A stretch of DNA of 64,000 bases from Porphyra umbilicalis. Its lineage: Eukaryota > Rhodophyta > Bangiophyceae > Bangiales > Bangiaceae. The position numbers and the translations under genes are program-made. Below are positions 30,752 through 41,089 of the stretch, in pieces (within the stretch, counting starts at the first letter, position 1; each line of letters opens with the position of its first letter). The stretch is from assembly GCA_002049455.2 (NCBI GenBank), contig KV918849.1, positions 62,001-126,000 of the forward strand. The letters run 5' to 3'. The notes under the pieces are model-generated. The model saw only the letters and a list, made by a program, of their open reading frames with translations. It made no database searches and was not told where the DNA came from.

Positions 30752-32181
30752 TCACGCTGCCGTTGGCGCGCGCTCCTTAAAGTTGCGCACGACCCCCCGG
30801 TGGCTCTCGTTAAAGCTCTTGACCCACTTCCCGTACGACAGCCGGGCGGTCGCCGACAGGTTACGCTGCACCCAAACCTTGAGGTGCTTTGCGTCGGTCA
30901 TCCCGCGGGACAGAGCGCACAGCGAGTCCTGTCCGCTCCCGCCGGTCGTTGACCTGCCGCCGCCCGCAAGCGCCGCGGGCGGCCCATGGAGGAGCGCCTC
31001 GACCATCTCCTTCTCAAGCCGCACCACGTCATCCGCCGAGTAGGTGGCGCGGACGTTGGCCGGGAAGACCCGCTCCTGGGTGCAAAAATACCCCATGAGC
31101 CGCGGCGCAAGGGTGTCGACGCACTTGTACAGGAGCGAAAACATCTCGGTCGGGGGCATCGACTCAAAGCCGTCGAGGTAGATGGCAAGCTCGTCGAGCT
31201 TCATGTCGATAAACTCCTTGGTCGTCCGCAGCTCCCGCAGCGTCGCTTGCAGCTCCCAGTCGTGCGCGCCCGTCGCATTGACCCAGGGGAAGAGGAGCCG
31301 CTTCTCCACGTCCAGCCAGTCACGGGCAAAGCGGGCAAAAACGGACCACCAGGAGCGGAGGTCACGAAAGTCCGCCTTCTTGAGGCCCCCACCAAAGTCG
31401 ACCATCGCGAGGAGCATCTCGTACAGGTCTGACACTTCCCGCCGCAGCGCGTTGTGCGGCATGGTCAGAAAGTTGACGTGCCAGTTGGATTTGGAGGCGG
31501 GGCCAGAGTAGGGAGCGGGGATGAGCACGGGGATACGGACAGCCACGTCCAGATGGGCGGCCTTTTTGACCTCAGAGGTGTTGAGGTCCGCCCACGACAT
31601 GCCGTCGCTGGTCGGCGACCGCGCACCAGACGCCGCCGAGGACGGGGACTTGATGCTGCTGCCCGTCGACGACAATGGGGAGATGGCGCTGCCGCCCAGC
31701 CCCCGTCCGCCCGTCTTGGACTCCTTGTCCTTACGGCGGCTGACGCTCCGGACGAGCCCCGACACGGACGCGCGGCTCTTGGACTTCTTGTCCTCCTTGG
31801 GCGCCCCGTCCGCCCCGTCCTTGGCGGCCTTGGCTTCCTTCTTCTCCTTGCCGCTGCGGAAGCTCAGCAACCGCCCGCTTGGGCGGCTGGCCAATCCCGT
31901 GGTCGTCGCGCGCTCCGACGCACGCCGCGACTGCGGCGCCGCGTCCAACTCATCGTCAAGGTCGGCAGTGCAATCCTTGAGGGTGGCGCCCCGCGAGGTG
32001 CGGCCGCCGGCGGTGCCGTCGGCGGTGCCGCCGCCACCGCCTTCGGCCGGCGAGCAGATGGCGCGGGACGAAGTGGACGCGCGGCTGCTAACCGGCGACG
32101 TCACATCGAGACCGTCCACAGCCGCCATCGACGGGCCGAGGTGCCTGGCGTCGGGCGATTGCGCCAGGGGCGCCGCCGTCT

Positions 32182-32218
<37 letters not shown>

Positions 32219-34857
32219 AGCCTCCTCGTTGTCCTTCTCCCTCTGCTTGCGACGATGCGGCTCCTTCTTGTCCCGGCGGCTGGAGATGGAGCGCGCCAGC
32301 CCAACGATGCCCCCGCCGTGGCTCGACTTACCGACGCCCCCACCACCAGGCGGGCCGTCCTTCTCCTCGTCGTGGGAGCCCTTCTTGCCCTCCTTGTTGC
32401 GGCTGAACGAGACGAGGCGGACCATAGGGTTGGACGACCGGTGGGAGGCCGGGGCGTCGGTGGCCTTGCCACCGTCGCCTTTGCCGCCATCCGCTTTACC
32501 GCCCTTGCCCCCGGACGCCGCACCCTTGTCCTTCGTGAACGACAGCATGCGGCCGACAGCGTTGCGCGGCCGCCCGGCAGGCACGCCGGCGCCAGCCCTT
32601 GGCGGCGCGGCGCCCGCCGCCGCCGCCACGGCAGAGGCGCCCACCTCCTCCCCCCCCCACGCATTGCCAACGCCGACGGGCACGTTGAGCACGGGCGACA
32701 GGCGCCCCAGCCGCCCCAACGTGCCGCCACTCGTGCGCTCCGACCCCGCCGCCCGATCGAGGCCGACGCTGGTGGGCCCAAAGCTGAGGGGTCCGCTGCC
32801 GATGCGGGACCGCGACGCCTTGCTCAGGTCCCCCCCCGTCTCGGGCACCGCCGGCTCAATGGCCATGGCCGCCGCGTTGCTGCCGAGCGGCTCAAAGCCG
32901 CCGAACGTGGCGGGCGCCGGCGATTCGGTCGCGTCCTCCCCCGCCGCGGCGGGCGAAAAGAGCTCGGCAGCCGTGGCGGCGGGGTGGGCGGCGCGCGGCG
33001 GCGAGCCGTTGCTGGCCGGCGGCTTGGCCGCGGGCGGCACCAGCGACTTGGTTTTGACCGGCCTCGGCGCGGCGACCGGCGCGGAGCCGCCCGGGCCCAT
33101 CGACTGGGTCTTGACTGGCGCACCGGCGGCCGCCGCGGAGCGGGCCACGGGCGGCTTGGCGGCCGCCGCGGCGGCGGGTGGCGCCGCCGCCGCCGCCGCC
33201 ACGAGTGCGGGCTCCGGCTCCGCCGCCGCCACGGCGGGCACCACGGGCGGCACGTCAGCGGCAGCCGCGGCAGCAGCCGCGGCCGCGCGAGCGGCACGCC
33301 GCTTGGACGGCACCCGCTCCTCGTCCGACTCGGAGCACGTCTCCCAGCTGCTCGCATCCGAGTCGGACGCGGCGCCGCCTGCCGCCGCGGGGGCCAACGC
33401 CTTGGCGGCCGCCGGGGCGGCCACCCGCGCGGCCGACGCCTCGGCGGGGGGCGACACGGGAGACGTTGGCGCCGTCAATGCTTCCAGCGTCGGCGGCGGC
33501 GCCACAGCCCGTGGTCGCTCCCCCCGCAGCGGTTGGCTCCCCCCCCGACGCCCCCTGCCCAGTGACGGTGCCGCGGCGACGGGCGCCTCCGCCCGACCCG
33601 TGGGGAGCGTCAGCTGCTCGAGCGACTGCGAAGACGACGAGCAGCCGTCCGTGACGCTGCTGCCGCTGCGCCCACTATCGGCCAACCGCCTCCCGTCGCC
33701 GCCACCCCCGCCGCCAGCCTCGCCGTGCGACCCGCCCAATGCGGACGCGACCGACAGACCCGGCCGCGGGGGCATACCGCGGCTGACAAGCGCCTTGGGT
33801 TTGGGTGACGCCACCGCCGAGGCGGGCCCCTCGCCGCCCTCCCCGCCAGCCTTGGCGCCGAGGACGTTGCTGGCAAGGAGGCCGGACCGCACAGCGTCAC
33901 CGCTGCCGCCGCCGCCGCCGCCACCGCCAGCCGACCCGCCCATAACGGACGCAACCGACAAGCCCGGCCGCGGCGGTACCCCGCGGCTGACCACGACCTT
34001 GGCTTTTGGGGAGGGCGCCACCGAGGCGGGCCCCTCGCCGCCCTCCCCGCCAGCCTTAACGCCAAGGACATTACTCGCGAGGAGGCCGGGCCGCGGGGGC
34101 GCGCCCCGAAGGACAGCGACCGCAGGGCGGCCGGGCGTTGCGGCCGCCTTGTTGGCAGCGTCGCCACCCCCGCGGGCCGCAGACAGGTCGGGCAAACTCG
34201 AGCGGGGCGTCGCACCCGCGCCACCACCCCGCGCCGTCGACGGGGAAAACGCGCCCGACGCAGCCGTGGCGGCACCAGCCGCCGGCGTCCTCGGCAGCAC
34301 CGCGGCCGGCACGGGCATGGCGACGCCCCGGTCCGAGGTGCCGGCGAGCACCTCTGACGCGATCAAGCCCGGCCGTGGCGGCGCGCCACGGAGCACCACG
34401 ACGGGCGCGGGGGGCGGCGGCGGCGGGCGCGCCGACGTTGGGGTGACAACGACGACGACGCCGCGCTTGGGCGGCGGGGGGGGGGTCGGCACGCCGTCCG
34501 ACTCAGAGTCATCCCCCAAGTCGTCGTCGGCGGCCGCGTCGAAGGCCTCCTCCGCGCCGCCGCCGGCGCGCGTGGCGGCGACAGAGGCCGTGGTGGCCAG
34601 GCCGGCGGGCGCCGCCGCGCGCATCACAGGCGGCGGCACAGGGGGGCGAGCCGCGAGCGCCGGCACCGCGGGGCGAGCCGCCGGCGTCGGCACCGCAGGG
34701 GCACCGCGCGGCGGCGCCGCCGCCCCGTCGTCACTCTCGTACGCGCCATTCGAGGAGGCCGGGCCAAAGCTGTCACTGCTCGCCGTCGAGGGCACCCCGT
34801 CATCGCTCCCACTGTCCGGATCGGACGCGGTGCGGCGCTTGGCGCCGCCGCCGCCCC

Positions 34858-34888
<31 letters not shown>

Positions 34889-35220
34889 GCCGCCGCTACC
34901 GCCGCTGTCCGCAGACCCCCCCCCCACAAGGTTGCCGCCGCCGCTGCTGCTCCCGCCCCACCCCCCGTCCGGCAGCTGCGCGCGGTACGACACGGCCGGG
35001 GAGGCCCCCCCCCCCACGCTCGACTCCCCCCCCCCCCCCCCGCATAGTTGGCATACGAATCCCGATACACCCGCGCGTTGAGCGGGACGGGCATGGCGTC
35101 GCCGGCGGCGGCCGCCGGGCGGCCGCCGCCCCCACCCCCCACGCCGCCCGCCGCGGCGCCGCGGACGCCGGCGCCCAGCCGCGACGGGCCGCTGCGGAGG
35201 CTGCTGCCGCGCGCCGACAT
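30752..35220 (-). CDS. Large low-complexity protein with C-terminal hemerythrin-like domain
   Basis: About 1490 residues. I place the start at ATG 35220 (MSARGSSLRSGPSRLG), read in one frame to a 16-base C run (35026-35041), then in the next frame to the stop at 30752. The longer in-frame GTG start at 35548 gives Arg/Pro shadow sequence instead. The N-terminal two thirds is Gly/Ala/Pro/Ser-rich and contains four to five copies of a motif like VLRGAPPRPGLLAS. The C-terminal region (about 31520-30980) reads NFLTMPHNALRREVSDLYEM, DWLDVEKRLLFPWVN, then GYFCTQERVFPANVR, the spacing of an HHE/hemerythrin four-helix bundle (H..LR, H..EE..LFP, H..EE...P). Most metal ligands are replaced (His to Trp and Tyr, EE to EK and QE), so iron binding is doubtful. 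Several KSRASVSGLVRSVSRRKDKE-like basic Ser-rich stretches could be phosphorylated. Confidence 0.65.
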
Positions 35221-36700
35221 GGTGCCGCGTCTGGGGGTGCCGACGCGGCCGGCGCCGGGGGGGGCGTGACGGGGGCGGGGGCGCGCCGCATCCGCCGCGG
35301 GGCGAGGCGGGGCGAGGCGGGGCGGAGCGGGGCGGGGGTGGCGGCCACGGGCGGCCCGCCAGTGCCGACCACGGACACGCCACCGAGTCGAGGCGGGCGC
35401 GGCAGACGCACGGGGCGGCAGACGGAACGACGCGGCCGGCCCAGCGGCACGCGACGACGCGGGCGGCGACGCGGGGCGTGGGCGCGTCGCCGCCGGAACC
35501 CCAGAAGAGGCAAAGCCGCCGGCGCGGGGTCGTGCGCCGGCCGTCCACGTTTTGTCGTCGACCCCACCCTCCCCAAAATCAGAGAGGGGGGAGCGGCTGC
35601 CAGCGCGGCGGGCCTGACAACCACCGCGCACGCGAGGCTCGCGGCGCGCCCTCGGTGGGGGGTGGCCCCCTCCCCCCTCGGCGGCCGCGCGTGCCGAGCC
35701 GACGGCCCAAACCGACGCCACTCATCCCCTCGCCATGCAAAAGCAACCACGCATGGTGCTCATTATTGGTTTGGGTTGGTTGTGGTGGGGGTGGCCGCCG
35801 CGGCAGCGGCGGCAGCGGACGACGCAGCCCCTCTCCGGAGCGAGGGAGGAGGTGAGCGGCGACGTTGCCCGGCCTGGGCGACCGCGAGCTCGGGGAAGAG
35901 GCCAGCAATACGACCGTCGTCTAGCAAATAATCTTCTCGACGATCGCCTTATTAATTGATCGTGACTTAACTACAGCTGAAGGCACCACCCCCAACCGAG
36001 ATGCATCCGGTTCACCGGCGAGGCGTGGGCCCACGTCCGCCTAGAGCGACACGTCCAAAGTTCCCGAGCTTCGCTCCTCACCTCTTCCAGAGGTGACTAC
36101 TGGTGAAACTCTCTGTGCTGTCCGTACGTCCTCGTGGGCGGCTTTGAGAGCAAGCCCAGCGGTGCGCCGCAAACGCATGCTTTACGATTTTCGAACAGAA
36201 ACGTGGATGACTCTGAGTGGACTGCCATAACCGTTAGAGCAAACCTAGCAATGTCAAAGGACTATCCTTAAAATCTCAATTGGGCTTGCGACGTGGCGCC
36301 CCCTCACAGGCCGCCTATTGTAGGCTCCTAAAATGGGCGATATGCGCAATAGAGTTACTCCTGACAGGGCTACTTTTCCATCGATAGTCCACTTTGTTGG
36401 TGGGCGGTTCGTGGCCCATCCCTTGGAGTAAAGCGTCCAGAGAATCTCGGAGCCTCCAACGAGGCGTGATCCACGAGATCCGCTGCAGATTGCGTTCGAC
36501 CGGCCGACGAAAGGCAGCGATCGACTGACTCAAAGCAGACACGAAGACAAGTACAGTACAGTATGGCAAAAAGTAGGAGATCGTCGTCGTAAACGTCGAT
36601 TGAGTGGCACATGGCAGCTCCACAGGCTGCCACCGTGCAGGGCCATGACGACCTGTCAGCCAATCACACATGTAAGAATCACAGACGGGATTGTGTGCAC
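35221..36700. other. Upstream region of the hemerythrin-like gene and AT-richer spacer
   Basis: The first 500 bases are extremely GC-rich and probably promoter/leader. From about 35900 the composition drops towards 50% GC and looks transposon-derived. The frames seen are short or shadows. No gene is supported. Confidence 0.45.
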
Positions 36701-36795
36701 CCACACAGGGCCACACAGCGCCACACAGCGCCACACAGCGCCACAGAGCCACACAGAGCCACACAGAGCCACACAGAGCCACAGAGCCACACGGC
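36701..36795. repeat. 10-bp minisatellite
   Basis: About nine units alternate between ccacacagcg and ccacacagag-type sequence, with no interruption longer than a base or two. It lies in AT-richer DNA and is not within a gene. Confidence 0.9.
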
Positions 36796-37085
36796 GCCGT
36801 CTGGTTGCACGGGTCGTCATGGGACACGTGTTCGATCCATGTCATTTCGACGTCTAGCCAATGGGCGGACGTCCAGGATAGTCCTTGTCCAGAATAGGGA
36901 GGGCGTGCCGTATTTTGTCTTCGAATAGAACATGCGCCCTCTATTGTGTCACCTGGACTATCGGACCGAGATGCAGTTACCTAAGTTCATTGTGGTGAAT
37001 CTCGTTCCTTAGGGCACCGTTACATTGACGAGAGCGTGGATCGTATATAGACACGTTGCACCAATAAAAGAGACACGTTTTGTTA
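36796..37085. other. Spacer left of the inverted-repeat element
   Basis: A moderate-GC stretch with no gene or obvious signal. Confidence 0.4.
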
Positions 37086-37110
37086 GTCCATCATTGCTAG
37101 GTTTGCTCTT

Positions 37111-38226
37111 ATTGCTGCATGCCCAATTCTGTCTTGGTGGACTGAGACTGGGACTGACTGCGAATAAGGGCCTACAACTGGCTTAGAAGCTCTGTCAGAC
37201 GCGACTTCAGCCAATAAAACGTGCGGGTTCGTGACGAGGGCCTTGCACAGACGAGAAGTCACTGTTTTCCTACCCTGCAAGCGGATCATCTCCGCTCCGA
37301 GTCCAGATCGTGCCGTGATCCGGAGATTTCTCACTGTTTGCCCTAGAGATTCCAGGCACGTACGTGCAATACCCTGGCCTTCAGGGCGGTGGCGCGCTCG
37401 GCGACGCATCGACACTGGGCACGCCGGCCGGCTCCATAGCCGCGAGCGCGCACGGGGGCACGTACAGCCACGTTGCCGTGGCGGGGATAACGTGGGGCGG
37501 GGAAAGGGGTGCCGCCGCCGCCACCGCAGCGGTGGCGGCCCGCCGGCGTCGCGCGACGCCCAAAGGAGGGGCCGTCACTCCGCCGCGCAGCGCACCTACG
37601 CACGGCGAGCGGGGCGGCCGGCACGGCGCACGGGCGGGCGGGTGGGACCGAATGCCGCGCGACGGGGCGCCTCTAACCGCGGCGCTAGACGGCGTCAGAA
37701 ACTGCCGACGAGCCGCCGCAACAGAAGCCGGCGCGCAGGCACGATCACCCGCGGGTCATCGCGGGCGCGTCGAACCCTGGAAGTCGCTGCGCGCGGTCGC
37801 CCCACGCAACTCGGGGCGGTGGAGGGGGGCAGGGGGGCAGGCGCCGTCCGAGCCCTATGACCCCTGGGGCCGGACAGTCCTTCTCAGCCTCGGAACTCCA
37901 TTCGCTTTTAGCGTCATCGCGACCCTTCCACACTGACACGCCCTCAGATCCCTGAGGACACGAATGCAGACTGCCACCTCTGAAACGGAGAGCAAGTCCC
38001 TTGATCTAAGTATATGTGTGCATCACTACACTTTGAGAGCACCCTGTCCTAAAGGCCAGGGAATATGCAAAACTGCTGAGATGCCGATGTGCGATTCCAA
38101 TGCGTATGAGCACATCGGTGCTGTGAGAAGGACAGAGTCGGTCCCAGGGGGTCACCTGATTGGTGGAACACAGTCAGTCCCAGTCCCAGTCCCAGTCCCC
38201 CAGGACAAAAATGGGCAACCAGCAAT
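37111..38226. mobile_element. Imperfect inverted-repeat element, about 1.1 kb
   Basis: 37111-37160 (attgctgcatgcccaattct ... gggactgactg) matches the reverse complement of 38171-38226, which carries extra copies of a gggact hexamer. A second inner block, 37364-37386 (tgcaataccctggccttc...), pairs with 38043-38069. The arms thus extend 200-300 bases with differing lengths and about 80% identity in the paired blocks. The GC-rich interior (37390-37940) has frames on both strands with no domain. I infer a non-autonomous DNA element. Exact ends and target duplication were not determined. Confidence 0.6.
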
Positions 38227-38232
38227 AGTATA

Positions 38233-39207
38233 AGTGGCGTTGGCAGGAACCCAGCGGTGCGGGACGCATGCCGGAGGATCCAAGTGCTCAGGTTTAGAAT
38301 TGCAGTCCGAAATGCTCGCCTCCTTCGGTGGCTTGACACAGCGTTCACACTTCCATCCTGCCAGCCACCGCAGAATCTCACGCCGCCGGCCGGACGTAGC
38401 CATCTGTCCGGACGGGCCGCCATCGCTCGCCAGCTCGACCACAGCCCCCGTGCGCGCTGTCACGATGGCGGCTACCATGGACACTACTGTACAGGGAGGG
38501 GGGGGGGGGCGCCCCCACCCCCAGCCCAGGCCCCGCCGGGGGGGGGAGCCACGCGAGGAGCTGCGCTTGGGCGTAGAGGACTTGGACGACGGCGATGCGG
38601 GTGGCGACGCGCGCACAGCCGTCGGGGCCATCGTCGGGGGGGGGGGGGGGCATGGTGCGCACGCGGGGGTGTCCGCGTCGAAAAAGGGGGTGGGGAGGTC
38701 GCAGTTTGGTGAAGATCGGAAGCGTGGCGTCGGACGTGGGGGGGGGGGGGGGGAAGGCCACGAAAGTGCGGTTCGGTCTGCTTGGGATCCTCCTGGAGCC
38801 ACACAGGGCTGCGTGGTATCACCACGTTGCGTCGAAGAGAAAATATCACTCTTGAAAGTGTCTGGCCAGGCGCGCACGACAGGGGGGGCGCTCTTCGTCG
38901 TGGCACTCAAAGTACTGAAAGCATGGATCTCTCGAGGCCTTCATCTGATCAATATGTGCGCTTTCGAAGTGCAAATGGGCGCAAGGGACGGACGCAAAGC
39001 AAAGTATAGGCCACATTCGATCGCAAATGGCCTGGTTATAGGGAAGGATCTGACCCATATATGTTTTTAGGGGCGGTCCTCACATTTAGGGAACTACCGC
39101 TGGGAACGTGCCCTTCCCCTAAAACTGACGTTTGCGATCGATTGCGTCGCAAAATCCGCACCGCTGGGCTTGCTCTGAGGCTGCTACGTGGTGAGCAGGG
39201 CCTGGTA
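38233..39207. other. Spacer with three long G runs, no gene supported
   Basis: G runs of 12, 15 and 16 bases occur at 38498-38509, 38636-38650 and 38738-38753. The minus-strand frame 38152-38910 is Pro-rich and crosses these runs. Frames switch around them, so a gene broken by homopolymers cannot be excluded, but no domain is recognisable. Confidence 0.4.
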
Positions 39208-39210
39208 TTA

Positions 39211-39245
39211 GAGCACACCCAACAACGTCTCCCCCAAGTTCTGAA
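39211..39245 (+). repeat. Left terminal inverted repeat of the Harbinger element
   Basis: The first 20 bases are identical to the right end in reverse complement; the following 15 bases match imperfectly. Preceded by TTA at 39208-39210. Confidence 0.85.
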
Positions 39246-40630
39246 ACCCCAAACGGAATATGCCACGTTTGCTTACGTGGAGGACGCTCAGCGGCTCCCC
39301 ATTTTTCTCATCCAAGAGGGCCGTCCGCGGTCCTGGAGTTATCGAAAACAGGGGCTACATGGTCCAGAGATGGGTGCAAGAAGATGGGGGAAGCGTGCCT
39401 AGCAATGTCGACCCCCAAGCGGACAGAAATCGAACATATAACCAAGCAGTCACGAGGTGAGGGAGGGAGGGACGAAAAGGCTGCGATCGCGACACGAACG
39501 CGTCGCCACTTTCCAATCGTCTGTGCAGACTTTTGTTATCTGAGTAAACATACCGAAAGTAAGGTTCACACGTCTGAAATAAAGCGCCACGAACTGACAG
39601 GAACTGGTCGCCCTGCTGGCACGACGCAGAAAAATCTCACTTCGGGAAGACACCTGGCGAACTAATGACAGATGGCGAGCCTCACGCGACAGCGCAGAGC
39701 CGCGGCTCTCGGTCGAGGACCCTGGGAACGGGGTGCGCTGTGCGACGCGCTGTCAAGACGCGGCCACGGCAGGCACCGCGCGGTCCGACAGATGCTTCGA
39801 TTCGAATGCTTCCAGAACGAGAGGCGGACGGCGCCATTGCTGGTGGCGGCGTTGGCTTGCTCAGAACGAGCTCTGCCGCAAGCGTCGAAACGGACAGTGT
39901 CGGTGGGCCCGCGCGAGAATATCGGCGCGGTCGCGCAATCAATCACGTGATCCCTTTGCATGAAATGAGGAATCTTTGAAAGTTTCCAATCTGATCCAAG
40001 CCATATCATTGGCTGCTGGAAATGTTCACAGATATGTTGGAAGGGAGGCGGATCCATCATCGCCAGGGGTCAGCCGGCCCGTGATCAGATTCCTCTGGTC
40101 CCTGTTGGCGCCAGGCCCGCCCCCCCCCTCCAATTGGTCGTAGGGCAGCCTCACGTCAAGCGTGGCGCGGCGGGTGCCTCAGCCGCTTCCACGAGGCGGG
40201 GATCTCGTCGACCCAGGGGCACGCACGAGGCCCCGTGCCAGTGTCTGTGTGGCCCGCCTCGTGGACAGCGCCGCGTGGGGCCGTGTCGCAGAGAGGGCCG
40301 TTCGGGGAGCCTCAAATGCACCTCCCTGGGCGGTCTCGGGCACACCTCCCGCTCGGGCGGGCCCGCAGCACCCTGCGCCCCCCCATCCACGCACGCGCAC
40401 GAGGGGCCGCAGCGCGGGGTGCCATCCGCGGCTCGTTGGGGCGCCCCCTGGGCCGCCATCGGCTGTACGGAGGGGCGCCCCCTGGGCTGCGGTCGCGCGC
40501 TCGTGCTCCGCGTGTGCGCGCTTCTCGTGTCGCGTGCTGTCGGCCGCCGGCGACGGCATATGAACACGCCGTCCGCCGGCGGCTCGTGTTCCCTCGCTCA
40601 TTCATCCCAACGACCTCCCGCACGCATCCC
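39246..40630. other. Left non-coding part of the Harbinger element
   Basis: No gene is supported. Frames on both strands overlap and are of shadow composition. GC content rises from about 55% near the terminus to above 70% after 40100. Confidence 0.4.
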
Positions 40631-40635
40631 CCCAC

Positions 40636-40905
40636 CGTTGAGTTCTTCCCGCCCTTGCCGCCGGCGTGGGACGCCGGCGGCTGCCCCCCCCCCCCCCCTG
40701 TTACCGTTGAGTTTTTCCCGCTCTGCCGCTGGCGTGGGACACCGGCGGCTGCCCCCCCTCCCCTCTCTGGTACCGTTGCGTTTTTCCCGCGCTTGCCGCC
40801 GGCGTGGCACGCCGGCGGCCATTTCCCCGACCCCCCCTTCTGCCGTTGAGCTTTTCCCACCCTTGCCGCCGGCGAGTCACGCTGGCGGCGGTTCCCCGCC
40901 CTCCC
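40636..40905. repeat. Array of four hairpin-forming units, about 70 bp each
   Basis: Each unit has the form cgttgagtttttcccgc-ttgccgccggcgtggnacgccggcggc, and the core gccgccggcgt...acgccggcggc is itself an inverted repeat. Units begin near 40636, 40703, 40772 and 40842. A 15-base C run (40684-40698) lies between the first and second. The array is upstream of the repeat-rich plus-strand gene, so it may be promoter-associated or a set of transposase-binding sites. Confidence 0.65.
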
Positions 40906-41089
40906 CCCCGCTTTCTTTTTGTGCCGCCGGCCACCCGCGTGTGGCTCTTTGCCCGCGTGCGCCGCCGGTGCTGCGTGGGCGCCGGCGGTGTGCCGTGTGC
41001 GCATCGGTGCCTCGTCCCCTCCGCCCCCCCCCCCTCCCTGACCCTCGGCCAATCTGTTCAAGAGCCGCCGCTCTCCCTCGTCTCCCACC

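Noticed and set aside
31521-35081. Plus-strand open frame of 1186 codons
   Set aside because: It is antisense to the hemerythrin-like gene; its Pro/Ala/Ser composition is the mirror of that Gly/Ala-rich frame and it has no domain.
38152-38910. Minus-strand Pro-rich open frame
   Set aside because: It is crossed by three long G runs, the frames switch and no domain is visible. A broken gene remains possible but cannot be supported.
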